Source of the DNA: DATKPC01 sp035524275
GTDB taxonomy: Bacteria; Pseudomonadota; Gammaproteobacteria; Burkholderiales; Burkholderiaceae_F
Assembly: GCA_035524275.1 (NCBI GenBank)
Contig: DATKPC010000133.1
Span: forward strand, 12,777-76,776
Direction: 5' to 3'
DNA: 64,000 bases
Part shown: positions 26,310 to 34,723 of the stretch, piece after piece
How positions within the stretch are numbered: the first letter of the stretch is position 1
Layout of the letters: each line of letters opens with the position of its first letter
Translations under genes and position numbers: made by a program
Notes under the pieces: model-generated
Databases searched by the model: none
What the model saw: only the letters and a program-made list of their open reading frames with translations
What the model was told of the DNA's origin: nothing

Positions 26310-26771
26310 CTACGGATCCGGATACGGCGTCCCGTCCTTGTGCACGAACCTTCCATCGGCATTCGAGCTCATCATGTCGATGTCGGAACAGGTCGTGAGA
26401 TCGTCGGGGTGCCGCGAACCGACCTCCAGGTAGACGGCGGGCGCGGCGGAGCGGTTGATCAGATGGTGGCCGTTGCCGCTGCCCTTCGGGAACGCCGCGC
26501 AGTCGCCGGGGCGCAGCAAGGTTTCGCCGCCGTCTTCGACGAGCGTCACCTCGCCCTGCAGCACAACGACGAATTCATCCTCGTGGCTGTGCCAGTGGCG
26601 CTGGCTGGACCAGGCGCCCGGCGGCAGCGTCATCCGGTTGACGCCGAAATCGCGCAGGCCGCCGACTTGGCCGAGACGCTGCCGCGTGCGAGCCGCGCAC
26701 GGCGCGTCGAAGGGCTTGGGGTAGCCGGAACCCGATCGCGAGGCCACGGCGGCCAGGTCGATCTTCGGCAA
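26310..26771 (-). CDS. Cupin-domain protein
   Basis: The 153-residue single-domain cupin has the first motif HWHSHEDEFVVVLQGE and the second around AFPKGSGNGHHLIN, enough to bind a metal through three His and one Glu. The family start MPKIDLAAV coincides with a TTG at 26771 that abuts the TAG of the RutR-like gene, so translation is probably coupled. It is the last gene of the minus-strand pyrimidine transport operon. Small cupins of this kind have varied roles; none can be assigned here. Confidence 0.82.
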   Translation of the reverse strand: MPKIDLAAVASRSGSGYPKPFDAPCAARTRQRLGQVGGLRDFGVNRMTLPPGAWSSQRHWHSHEDEFVVVLQGEVTLVEDGGETLLRPGDCAAFPKGSGNGHHLINRSAAPAVYLEVGSRHPDDLTTCSDIDMMSSNADGRFVHKDGTPYPDP

Positions 26772-27572
26772 CTAGGCCTCCTTCGATGCAGGAAATCGTC
26801 GATTCGTCGCCTGGATGGCGCGACGCGCCGGGCTCGCCCGGGTGCCGGGCGCGGCCGCGGATACCCGCTCCAGGCCGCAACCTCGCAACAGCAGGGTCAC
26901 GACATGATCCGTCGCCCGCTTCCGCTGGCGGGCATCGAGCGTGTCGCGGCCCAGCACCGCGCAGACCTGGACCTCGAAATCGGCATAGGTCTGCGTCGCT
27001 GCCCAGATCGTGAAGAAGAGGTGCGTGCTGTCGACCGGGGCCATCCGTCCGGCGGCTATCCACCCGTCGATGACGGCCGCCTTGTGCCGGATCTGCGCGC
27101 GCAGTTCATCGCGCAGCACGTCGCGCAGCACGGGCGCGCCGTGCAGCAGCTCGTTCGCGAAGACGCGGGAGGCGTCCGGGCGCTCGAACGACATGGCCAT
27201 TTTCGCGCGGATATAGGCCTCCAGGGCCGCGCGCGGCTCCGCCTCCCGGTGGATCACGTCGGCGGGCACGAGCCAGCCCTGCAGCGTCCGCGTCAGGACC
27301 GCCCGGTACAGCGACGGCTTGCTGCCGAAATAGTAGTGCAGGTTCGCCTTGGGCAGCCGGGCCTCGGCGGCGATTTCCAGCATCGTCGCGCCGTTGAGCC
27401 CGGCGCGCGCGAAGACGCGCTCGGCGGCATCGGCGATGCGCGCCTCGTTGGCGCGCCGGATCTGGCCCTTGCCTTGCGCATGCGCGGCGACCGCGGCGGT
27501 CGCGGCCGCCGCGGTCGGCGGTCTGCGGTGACGGTTCGCCGCCGACTCCGCGCCTGCGGCGCGTCGGCTCAC
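26772..27572 (-). CDS. rutR: TetR-family regulator of the RutR type
   Basis: The helix-turn-helix (GATMLEIAAEARLPKANLHYYF) is followed by a ligand domain closely resembling E. coli RutR, including AYIRAKMAMS, DASRVFANELLHGAP, HLFFTIWAATQTYADFEVQV. RutR binds uracil or thymine and leaves its operators when they are present. The frame has no ATG in its first part; the start is GTG at 27570-27572, overlapping the stop of the binding-protein gene (GTGA). This adds an Arg/Ala-rich N-terminal arm of about 40 residues before the DNA-binding domain. RutR-type operators precede both pyrimidine operons, so it should control both. Confidence 0.88.
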   Translation of the reverse strand: MSRRAAGAESAANRHRRPPTAAAATAAVAAHAQGKGQIRRANEARIADAAERVFARAGLNGATMLEIAAEARLPKANLHYYFGSKPSLYRAVLTRTLQGWLVPADVIHREAEPRAALEAYIRAKMAMSFERPDASRVFANELLHGAPVLRDVLRDELRAQIRHKAAVIDGWIAAGRMAPVDSTHLFFTIWAATQTYADFEVQVCAVLGRDTLDARQRKRATDHVVTLLLRGCGLERVSAAAPGTRASPARRAIQATNRRFPASKEA

Positions 27573-28585
27573 TTGCTGGCGAGTTCCCAGACCGCGTGCG
27601 TCATCGCCGCCGGGCCCGGATCCTTCTTGATCACCGGTGAGCTGCCGCCGCTCAGCAGGACCTTGACCGTGCGTTCGTAGGCCGCGGGTTCGAGGTACCC
27701 GATCTTCGGCGTCCCGGCGGTCGTGATGAGCTTCGCGACGTTCTCCATCTGCCGCTTCTGCACCGGGACGGTCGCGCTGCCCGACGGATCGGCGGCGACG
27801 ACGATCTTCGCCGCTTCCTCCGGGTTCTTCACCGCGTCGTTCCAGCCCTTGAACGTCGCCTTCAGGAACTTGGCCAGCTTCGCGACGAATGCCGGGTCCT
27901 TCAGTTTCGGCTCCAGCGCGTAGAGGCCGTCCTCCAGGGTCGCGGCGCCCTGGTCCTCGTAGAAGAACGTGACGAGGTCGCTTTCCTTGATGCCGGCGTC
28001 GACGACCTGCCAGTATTCGTTGTAGATCATCGTCGAGATGCAGGCGGCCTGGTTCTGCAGCAGCGGATCGACGTTGAAGCCCTGCTTCAGGACCTTGATG
28101 TCGGTGTCCGGCTTCAGCCCGAGCTTGCCCATCCAGTTGAGGAACGGGTACTCGTTGCCGCTGAACCAGACGCCGAGCGTCTTGCCCTTGAAATCCTTCG
28201 GCGCCGCGATGCCGCTGGACTTCCTGCAGGTGAGCATCAGGCCGGAGCGGTTGAAGATCTGCGCCACGTTGACGAGCGGGACGCCGGCTTCGCGCGCGGC
28301 GAGCGCGTCGGGCATCCAGTTGACGATGACGTCGGCGCCGTTGCCCGCGATCACCTGGACCGGCGAGATGTCCGGCCCGCCGGGCTTGATCGTCACGTCG
28401 AGGCCGGCCTCCTTGTAGTAGCCCTTCGCCTGCGCGACGTAGTAGCCGGCGAACTGCGCCTGCGGGACCCACTTGAGCTGCACCGTGACCGCGTCGGCCG
28501 CCTGCGCCGCGCCGCCCGTGCCGAGCCCGCATGCCACGCCGAACGCCGCAAGCCATTTCACCGCGAACCTTCCCCTCGTCGTCAT
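27569..28585 (-). CDS. ABC transporter substrate-binding protein (NMT1/THI5-like), likely for pyrimidines
   Basis: The 338-residue protein has a signal peptide (cleavage near AQAAD, about residue 30) and the NMT1/THI5 fold opening VTVQLKWVPQAQFAGYYVAQ, with GNEYPFLNWMGKLGL further on. This group binds pyrimidines and relatives for import. It is the fourth gene of the minus-strand operon after ATPase and two permeases and overlaps the RutR-like gene by four bases. Pyrimidine or dihydropyrimidine is the likely ligand given the context, inferred from neighbours. Confidence 0.9.
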   Translation of the reverse strand: MTTRGRFAVKWLAAFGVACGLGTGGAAQAADAVTVQLKWVPQAQFAGYYVAQAKGYYKEAGLDVTIKPGGPDISPVQVIAGNGADVIVNWMPDALAAREAGVPLVNVAQIFNRSGLMLTCRKSSGIAAPKDFKGKTLGVWFSGNEYPFLNWMGKLGLKPDTDIKVLKQGFNVDPLLQNQAACISTMIYNEYWQVVDAGIKESDLVTFFYEDQGAATLEDGLYALEPKLKDPAFVAKLAKFLKATFKGWNDAVKNPEEAAKIVVAADPSGSATVPVQKRQMENVAKLITTAGTPKIGYLEPAAYERTVKVLLSGGSSPVIKKDPGPAAMTHAVWELASK

Positions 28586-28637
28586 CGACCTCTCCTTCGG
28601 TTGAGAAATGTCCGTCGGCGCGCGGGCGGCGCCATCG

Positions 28638-29591
28638 TCAGCCGCGTACCGACGGATGCCAGAAAGTCACGCGTCGCTCCACCTGAACCAGGATCGCGTA
28701 GATCCCGGAGCCGGCCAGCGACGCGACCACGATTGCCGCCCAGACGAGCGGCATGTTCATCTTCGACGCCTCGGTGGAGATCCGGAATCCGAGGCCGACG
28801 GTCGGGGAGCCGAAGAACTCCGCGACGATCGCGCCGATCAGCGCCAGCGTCGCGTTCACCTTCAACGCGCTGAAGATGAACGGCAGCGCGGCCGGCAGCC
28901 GCAGCTGCAGCAGCGTCTGCCCGTAGCCTGCCGCGTAGCTCACCATCAGTTCGCGCTCCGAGCGCCCGGCCGCCTGCAACCCCGCCAGCGTCGCGACGAG
29001 CATCGGGAAGAATGTCATCAGCACGACGACGGCGGCCTTCGAGGGCCAGTCGAAGCCGAACCACATGACGGCGATCGGCGCAACGCCCACCAGCGGCACG
29101 GTGCTCGTGAGCGCGGCGAGCGGCAGCAGTCCGCGCTGCAGGAACGGCAGCCGGTCGATGGCGACGCCGACGGAAAATCCCAGTCCGCAGCCCAGCGCCC
29201 ATCCCGCCAGCACCGACTTCAGCACCGTCTGCGTGAAGTCGCGGCCAAGCACCGGCAATTGAGCGACGAACATCGAGATGATTTGCAGCGGTGCCGGCAG
29301 CAGCACCTTCGGGACGTCCAGCGCGGTCACGAGCACCTGCCAGAAGTACAGGATCCAGGCGCCGAACAGCGCCATCGTCAGCGTTCTCGCCAGCCGGGAA
29401 TCGTCGAGCGCGGCGCACCGGCGCACCGTCGACGCCGCGAGGACCGCGATGACGGCGAGGCCGACCCAGAACATGCCGGACGGCGTGATTTCGCCGCGCG
29501 CGGCCGGCCGTAACGCGAAACCGCCGGCCGCGGCGCCGACCAGCGCGACCATCGCCAGCGTCGCGGCGCGTCCGCGCCAGGGTCGCGCCAT
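28638..29591 (-). CDS. ABC transporter permease (second component of the pyrimidine importer)
   Basis: A 317-residue inner-membrane protein with about six to seven hydrophobic segments and the permease EAA-like loop (AAGYGQTLLQLRLPAALPFIFSAL). It starts at the ATG overlapping the stop of the first permease gene (ATGA, 29588-29591). With the first permease it should form a heterodimeric channel driven by the ATPase at 30468-31319. The first 60 residues contain two extra hydrophobic segments before the core domain. Confidence 0.9.
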   Translation of the reverse strand: MARPWRGRAATLAMVALVGAAAGGFALRPAARGEITPSGMFWVGLAVIAVLAASTVRRCAALDDSRLARTLTMALFGAWILYFWQVLVTALDVPKVLLPAPLQIISMFVAQLPVLGRDFTQTVLKSVLAGWALGCGLGFSVGVAIDRLPFLQRGLLPLAALTSTVPLVGVAPIAVMWFGFDWPSKAAVVVLMTFFPMLVATLAGLQAAGRSERELMVSYAAGYGQTLLQLRLPAALPFIFSALKVNATLALIGAIVAEFFGSPTVGLGFRISTEASKMNMPLVWAAIVVASLAGSGIYAILVQVERRVTFWHPSVRG

Positions 29592-30484
29592 CACCGGCCC
29601 CGATGCCGGAGCGCGAGGCGCTCCAGTACGCCGACCGCCGACGTGAGCGCGAGCCCGAGCAGGGCGGCCATGACGAGCGCGGACCAGATCTGCACCGTGT
29701 TCCCGTAGTACGACCCGGTCAGCAGCCGCGCCCCCAACCCCGCCTGCGCGCCGGTCGGCAGTTCGGCGACCATCGCGCCGACAAGGCCGGCGGCGACCGC
29801 GACGCGCAGCGACGGCATCAGGAACGGCAGCGACGAAGGAACGCGCAGCAGCCAGAACTCCTGCCAGCGCGTCGCCGCATAGGTGCGCATCAACTCGGTC
29901 TCGCTGCGCTGCGGGGATCGAAGTCCCTGGACCGTCGCGACGGTGACCGGGAAGAAGCACAGGTACATCGCGATCACCGCCTTCGGCGCGAGACCGGTGA
30001 CGCCAAGGCTGCCGAGGATCACGAGGACGATCGGCGCGATCGCCAGCACCGGGACGGTCTGCGACGCGACGATCCACGGCAGCAGCGCCCGATCGAGCGT
30101 GCGCGAGTGGACGATCAGCGTGGCCAGCAGCAGCCCGAGCAGCGCGCCGAGAGCGAATCCGACGCCGGTTGCCGCCGCGGTGATCCCGACGTGGAAGAGG
30201 AGATTCCGCGGCGAGTCGAGCGGCCAGTCGAGCAGGCTCGCGCCGATGTCCCGCGCGACCTGGTGCGGCGCCGGCAGCACGGGCCGCTGCATCGACAGCG
30301 TGGCCTCGACGAGGTCGCGCCAGTTCCAGGGCGCGTCGCGGAGACCGAGCACGCGCTCGATCGCGCCGGACGCATTCAGCGCGACAGCCAAGGCGTACCA
30401 CGCGATGATGGCCGCCGCGAGGATGACCGCGACCGGCATCGCTGCCCGAAGCGGCGACGGCGACGTCCTATTCGTCGCCGGCAT
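29591..30484 (-). CDS. ABC transporter permease (first component of the pyrimidine importer)
   Basis: A 297-residue permease of the NitT/TauT type with the cytoplasmic loop TYAATRWQEFWLLRVPSSLPFLMPSL that docks on the ATPase. It begins at ATG 30484, overlapping the ATPase stop by 17 bases and preceded by GAAGG; ATG 30439 is a later alternative. Overlaps at both ends show a tightly coupled operon. Heterodimeric partner of the next gene. Confidence 0.9.
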   Translation of the reverse strand: MPATNRTSPSPLRAAMPVAVILAAAIIAWYALAVALNASGAIERVLGLRDAPWNWRDLVEATLSMQRPVLPAPHQVARDIGASLLDWPLDSPRNLLFHVGITAAATGVGFALGALLGLLLATLIVHSRTLDRALLPWIVASQTVPVLAIAPIVLVILGSLGVTGLAPKAVIAMYLCFFPVTVATVQGLRSPQRSETELMRTYAATRWQEFWLLRVPSSLPFLMPSLRVAVAAGLVGAMVAELPTGAQAGLGARLLTGSYYGNTVQIWSALVMAALLGLALTSAVGVLERLALRHRGR

Positions 30485-31319
30485 CGTCGTGGCCTTCGGC
30501 GAGGGCCTCGCGCAGCGCGTGCGCGACGGCGACGAACTCCGGGCTGTCGCGCAGCCCGAGGTGGCGCTCGTCCGGCAGCGGCGAGTCGATGATCCGGACG
30601 ATCCGGCCGGGGCGTGGCGACATGACGACGATCCGGGTCGCCAGGTAAGCGGCCTCGGCGATCGAATGCGTGACGAAGAGCACCGTGCGCCGCTCGCGCT
30701 GCCACAACTGCTGCAGTTGCTCGTTGAGGCGATCGCGCGTGATTTCATCGAGGGCGCCGAACGGCTCGTCCATCATCAGGATCCGCGGCTCGAAACCGAG
30801 CGCGCGCGCGATCGACACGCGCTGCTGCATCCCGCCGGAGAGCTGCCACGGATATTTCCGCTCGAAGCCGGCCAGTCCGACGCGAGCGAGGTGCTCGAGC
30901 GCAATCGCCTTGCAGGTCGCCGCGGGCCGCCGCTGGATCTGCAGCGGCAGCATGACGTTGGCGAGGACGGTCCGCCAGGGAAACAGCGCCGGCGCCTGGA
31001 AGACGTAGCCGTAGGCCCGCGCGAGACGGGCTTCGCGCGGGGACATCCCGTTGACGCGCACCGTGCCGGACGTGATCGGCTCCAGATCGGCGATGACGCG
31101 CAGCAGCGTCGTCTTGCCGCAACCGGACGGGCCGATCAGCGCGATGAACTCGCCCTCGTCGACGTTGAGGTCGACCTCGCGCAGCGCGTGGACCGGCGCG
31201 TCGGCCGCCGGGTACACGACGCTCGCGCGCTGCACCTCGACGGCGCGCCGCAGCGGCGGCGGGCCTTGCGCCGGGCGTTCGCCGGCCGCGAGCGCGGCAA
31301 CAGGATCGGAGGAATTCAT
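30468..31319 (-). CDS. ABC transporter ATP-binding protein of the pyrimidine importer
   Basis: The 283-residue ATPase has Walker A GPSGCGKTT, signature LSGGMQQR and Walker B ILMMDEP, followed by the switch His in VTHSIAEA, as in NitT/TauT importers. ATG 31319 was chosen because the longer frame (to 31421) would cross the RutR-like operator at 31372-31387. It is the first gene of the six-gene minus-strand operon. Confidence 0.9.
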   Translation of the reverse strand: MNSSDPVAALAAGERPAQGPPPLRRAVEVQRASVVYPAADAPVHALREVDLNVDEGEFIALIGPSGCGKTTLLRVIADLEPITSGTVRVNGMSPREARLARAYGYVFQAPALFPWRTVLANVMLPLQIQRRPAATCKAIALEHLARVGLAGFERKYPWQLSGGMQQRVSIARALGFEPRILMMDEPFGALDEITRDRLNEQLQQLWQRERRTVLFVTHSIAEAAYLATRIVVMSPRPGRIVRIIDSPLPDERHLGLRDSPEFVAVAHALREALAEGHDDAGDE

Positions 31320-31371
31320 CGGGAAACGGCGCGCCGGGCCGAACGCGAGCAGCCGGCGGCGTGCCGAAAAG

Positions 31372-31387
31372 TTAACCGGATGGTCAA
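31372..31387. promoter_or_regulatory. RutR-operator-like palindrome before the importer operon
   Basis: TTAACCGGATGGTCAA matches 12 of the 14 defined bases of the E. coli RutR site TTGACCANNTGGTCAA. It is 53 bases before the ATPase start, in a short AT-rich patch. Since rutR is in this operon, the site implies autoregulation. Confidence 0.65.
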
Positions 31388-31419
31388 TTTTCCCTCGTTT
31401 GGGAAGCCATTTCCGTGCC

Positions 31420-31519
31420 AAGGATCAGCGATCCTTCGCCGGGGTCGGAGCGTGCGCTGTCGCATTTGGGGCTGTCGATGCGACATTGCACGCTCTGACC
31501 CCGGAGGGGTGGACCCCGG
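31420..31519. repeat. Cluster of nested inverted repeats (REP-like)
   Basis: AAGGATC-AGC-GATCCTT (31420-31436) is followed by a two-level palindrome. The outer arms GGGGTCGGAGCGTGC (31441-31455) and GCACGCTCTGACCCC (31488-31502) match at 14 of 15 bases. The inner arms TGTCGCAT (31458-31465) and ATGCGACA (31478-31485) match exactly. A third small hairpin follows at 31501-31519. The GGGGTC..GACCCC arms resemble REP elements associated with REP transposases. It sits just past the ABC-2 permease stop and before the RutR-like site, so it may also end transcription. Confidence 0.7.
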
Positions 31520-31524
31520 AAGGG

Positions 31525-32286
31525 CTAGTTTTTCAGGCGGTAGCCGGTGCGGAAGACGAGCCCGACGAGCGCCAGGCACGTCAGCATGAACACCGCCGTC
31601 ATCGCGATGCTCAGGCCGATGCCGACGTCGGCGACCCCGTAGAAGCTCCAGCGGAACGCGCTGACGAGATAGACGACGGGATTGAAGAGCGTCAGGGTCC
31701 GCCACGGCGCCGGCAGCATGTCGATGGAATAGAAGCTGCCGCCGAGGAACGCGAGAGGCGTCACGACAAGCGCCGGTACGACCTGCAGCTTCTCGAAGCC
31801 GTCGGCCCAGATCCCGATCAGGAATCCGAACAGGCTGAACGTCACCGACGTGAGCGCCAGGAAAACGAGCATCCAGAACGGATGCGCGATCGAGAAGTCG
31901 ACGCAGAGCCTCGCCGTCGCCAGCATGATCGCGCCCAGTACCAGCGATTTCGTCGCGGCGGCGCCGACGAAACCGACGACGATCTCGTACGCCGAGACGG
32001 GCGCCGACAGGATCTCGTAGATGGTCCCGGTGAACCGCGGCATGTAGATGCCGAACGATGCATTGGAGATGCTCTCGGTGAGCACCGTGAGCATGATCAG
32101 GCCCGGGACGATGAAGGCGCCGTAGCCGACGTCGTCGATGCGCGACATCCGCGACCCGATCGCCGAGCCGAAGACGACGAAATAGAGCGATGTCGCGATC
32201 ACCGGCGAAGCGATGCTCTGCAGCGGCGTGCGCCACATCCGGCCCAGCTCGAAGCCGTAGATCGCGCGGATCGCGTGGAGGTTCAC
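31525..32286 (-). CDS. ABC-2 type transporter permease
   Basis: A 253-residue protein with six hydrophobic segments and the ABC-2 family pattern: cytoplasmic N-terminus GFELGRMWRTPLQSIASPV, then FIVPGLIMLTVL, PRFTGTIYEILSAPVSAYEI and C-terminal TLFNPVVYLVSAFRWSFYG. Related proteins export drugs or polysaccharides. It starts at GTG 32286, overlapping the ATPase stop by four bases (GTGA). With the ATPase it forms a complete exporter of unknown substrate. Confidence 0.92.
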   Translation of the reverse strand: MNLHAIRAIYGFELGRMWRTPLQSIASPVIATSLYFVVFGSAIGSRMSRIDDVGYGAFIVPGLIMLTVLTESISNASFGIYMPRFTGTIYEILSAPVSAYEIVVGFVGAAATKSLVLGAIMLATARLCVDFSIAHPFWMLVFLALTSVTFSLFGFLIGIWADGFEKLQVVPALVVTPLAFLGGSFYSIDMLPAPWRTLTLFNPVVYLVSAFRWSFYGVADVGIGLSIAMTAVFMLTCLALVGLVFRTGYRLKN

Positions 32287-33245
32287 CGGGATCCCCGCTG
32301 CGAATCGTGCACGAGGTCGACGAAGATGTCCTCGAGCGAGCTCTGCTCGGTGTGCAGGTCGGAGCAGTCGAGCCCGAGTTCACCGAGGCGCCGCAGCAGT
32401 TGCGCGACGCCGGCGCCGTCGGCATGCGAATCGTACGTGTAGACGAGTTCGGTCCCGTCGGCGGCAAGCCCGAGCCCGGGACTCGCGAGGGCGTCGGGAA
32501 CCGCGTCGAGACGCTGCTGCAGGTGCAGCACGAGGCGCCGCTTCCCGAGGCGCCGCATCAGCGTCGCCTTGTCCTCGACGACGACGATCTCGCCCTTGTC
32601 GATGATGCCGACGCGGTCGGCCATCTCTTCGGCCTCCTCGATGTAGTGGGTCGTCAGGATGATCGTGACGCCGCTTTCCTTCAGGCCGCGGACCATCGCC
32701 CACATGTCGCGTCGCAGCTCGACGTCGACGCCGGCGCTCGGCTCGTCGAGGAAGAGGATCCGCGGCTCGTGGCTGAGCGCCTTCGCGATCATCACGCGCC
32801 GCTTCATGCCGCCCGACAGCGTCATGATCCGCGCGCGCCGCTTGTCCCACAGCGACAGCCGCCGCAGGACGGCCTCGACATGGCCGGCGTCGGGAGCCTT
32901 GCCGAACAGGCCGCGACTGAACGTGACCGTGTCCCAGACGGTCTCGAAGGCCGACGTCGTGAGCTCCTGCGGGACGAGGCCGATCGCCGAGCGCGCGGCG
33001 CGATAGTCGCGCACGATGTCGTGTCCATCGGCGAGGACCGTGCCGGCGCTCGGCGTGACGATCCCGCAGATGACGTTGATCAGCGTCGTCTTGCCGGCGC
33101 CGTTCGGGCCGAGCAGCGCGAAGATCTCGCCCCGCTGCACGTCCAGGTCGATGCCGGCGAGCGCGCGCAGGCCGGAGGCGTAGGTCTTCCGGAGCCCGGC
33201 AACGCGGACGATCGGGTCCGCCGACGTCGCGCCGGGCATGACCAT
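32283..33245 (-). CDS. ABC-2 type transporter ATP-binding protein
   Basis: The 320-residue ATPase of the drug-export type has Walker A GPNGAGKTT, Q-loop VPQE, signature LSGGMKRR, Walker B ILFLDEPSAGVD and the C-terminal extension typical of the YadG-like group. ATG 33245 overlaps the stop of the LysE gene (ATGA) and was preferred to the ATG at 33239 for that reason. LysE-type exporter, ATPase and permease thus form one overlapping operon. Confidence 0.92.
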   Translation of the reverse strand: MVMPGATSADPIVRVAGLRKTYASGLRALAGIDLDVQRGEIFALLGPNGAGKTTLINVICGIVTPSAGTVLADGHDIVRDYRAARSAIGLVPQELTTSAFETVWDTVTFSRGLFGKAPDAGHVEAVLRRLSLWDKRRARIMTLSGGMKRRVMIAKALSHEPRILFLDEPSAGVDVELRRDMWAMVRGLKESGVTIILTTHYIEEAEEMADRVGIIDKGEIVVVEDKATLMRRLGKRRLVLHLQQRLDAVPDALASPGLGLAADGTELVYTYDSHADGAGVAQLLRRLGELGLDCSDLHTEQSSLEDIFVDLVHDSQRGSR

Positions 33246-33898
33246 CACCGCGGGCGATGCGATCCGGCGGCCGTGAACACGCCGAGCCCGATGAACGCGG
33301 TGGCCGTGAGAAGGCGACCGGCCCGTCGCGCGCCGCGCCACGCGAGCAGTCGCGGCGCGATGCGGCTGGCCGCCAAGGCATAGGCACAGTCGGTCGTCGC
33401 CGCCAGCGCGACGAAGATCGCGGCCAGCGCGATGCCCTGGCGTCCCGGATCGGCGCCCGGTGGGATGAACTGCGGCAGGAACGCCGCGAAGAAGATCGCG
33501 GTCTTGGGATTGAGCAGCGCGACGAAGAAACCGTCGCGCAGGATCTTCCACGGCGGCGAGCGGTCGAAGCGGGCCGGCGGCGGCGCCGCGTCAGCATGCC
33601 GCAGCGCACGCACGCCGAGGATGATGAGGTAGGCCGCCCCGGCGAACTTGACGACCGTGAAAGCGAACGCCGAGACCGCGAAGACCGCCGCGAGGCCGGC
33701 GATCGCGGCGATGCCGTTGGCCAGGTTCCCGGCGGCAACGCCGCCGACCGATGCGAGGCCCGCGCGACGGCCCTGCGCCAGCGTGCGCGTGACGATGTAG
33801 AAGACGCCCGGCCCCGGTGTCACCGCGAGGACGAGGCTCGCGGCCAGGAAGGCCGCGAGCAGCGGCCACGACGGCAGCCACGATCCCGTAAAGGTCAC
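33245..33898 (-). CDS. LysE/RhtB family exporter
   Basis: A 217-residue membrane protein with six predicted segments and the family motif VTPGPGVFYIVTRTLAQGRRAG near the N-terminus, followed by GGVAAGN. Members export amino acids or related metabolites. The best start is GTG 33898; no ATG precedes the first membrane segment. It overlaps the ABC-2 ATPase gene by one codon boundary. The substrate is unknown. Confidence 0.9.
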   Translation of the reverse strand: MTFTGSWLPSWPLLAAFLAASLVLAVTPGPGVFYIVTRTLAQGRRAGLASVGGVAAGNLANGIAAIAGLAAVFAVSAFAFTVVKFAGAAYLIILGVRALRHADAAPPPARFDRSPPWKILRDGFFVALLNPKTAIFFAAFLPQFIPPGADPGRQGIALAAIFVALAATTDCAYALAASRIAPRLLAWRGARRAGRLLTATAFIGLGVFTAAGSHRPR

Positions 33899-33940
33899 CG
33901 GGCGCTCGACGACAGGAAAGCGGTTGGCACGGATACCTCC

Positions 33941-34606
33941 TCAGCCGTACTTGACGCTGCAGCCGTAGGGAACCGTCGACGGCGTGCTGACGGGCTTGCC
34001 GGCCCGGGCCTCGCGCAGCGCCTGCTCGACGTAGTTGCGCGCGCCGGCGATGTCGGCGACGTCGGTGCTCGGCCGGTCGTCGATCGCGCCGGAATAGACG
34101 ATCGTGCCGCCGGGATCGATCACGAACATCTGCGGCGTCGTCTTCGCGCGGTAGCTGCGTCCGACCCCGCCCTGCGGGTCCGGCAGCCAGTCCGACGCCG
34201 CGCCGCGTTGCGCGCCTATCCACGCGGCCCATTGGGCCGGCGTCTCGTAGTCGGCGTGCCCCGGGTTCGTCGAATTGATCGTCAGCCAGACGACGCCGGC
34301 CGCCGTCTCCCGCGCCTGCAGCGACTGCATGTTGCCGCTTCGGTAGTGCTTGCCGACGAACGGGCAACCGGGGTTGTTCCACTCGAGGACGACGAATTTT
34401 CCGCGAAACTGCTCGAGCGCGACGGGGTGCCCGTCGACGTCGGTGAGATGGAAGCCCGGGGCCTTGTCCCCCGCCACCGGCTGCGCCGCCGTGGAGAACG
34501 TCGCCGCGACGGCGGCGATGGCGAGCACGGCGATCCACGCCGACGTGGTCAACCCTGCTCCGACCGAAGCCCGGTCGGCGAATGCCCCTGGCGAACAGCG
34601 CGTCAT
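33941..34606 (-). CDS. Thioredoxin-like/AhpC-TSA family protein, membrane-anchored or exported
   Basis: The 221-residue protein has an N-terminal hydrophobic segment (AWIAVLAIAAVAATFSTAA) and then a peroxiredoxin-like thioredoxin fold. It starts PGFHLTDVDGHPVALEQFRG, with the conserved NNPGCPFVGKHY motif holding a single cysteine instead of CxxC. This subgroup is usually annotated as redoxin or thioredoxin-family protein. CAGGAG lies eight bases before ATG 34606. The C-terminus ends in a Cys-containing YGCSVKYG. It is probably an extracytoplasmic peroxidase-like protein, not proven. Confidence 0.85.
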   Translation of the reverse strand: MTRCSPGAFADRASVGAGLTTSAWIAVLAIAAVAATFSTAAQPVAGDKAPGFHLTDVDGHPVALEQFRGKFVVLEWNNPGCPFVGKHYRSGNMQSLQARETAAGVVWLTINSTNPGHADYETPAQWAAWIGAQRGAASDWLPDPQGGVGRSYRAKTTPQMFVIDPGGTIVYSGAIDDRPSTDVADIAGARNYVEQALREARAGKPVSTPSTVPYGCSVKYG

Positions 34607-34723
34607 GGCCCGGCTCCTGCGTGTAGCCCCTGCCCGCGGACGATACACCGGCCGCGGGCGCGCCGCGGCGCGTGCCAGAATCGCGCCGGCCACGATCTTC
34701 CCGACTCCCACGCAAAGGAACGC

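Noticed and set aside
33257..34723. Upstream extension of the aldo/keto reductase frame
   Set aside because: The extension lies antisense to LysE and the thioredoxin-like gene; the family start and ribosome binding site are at 34724.
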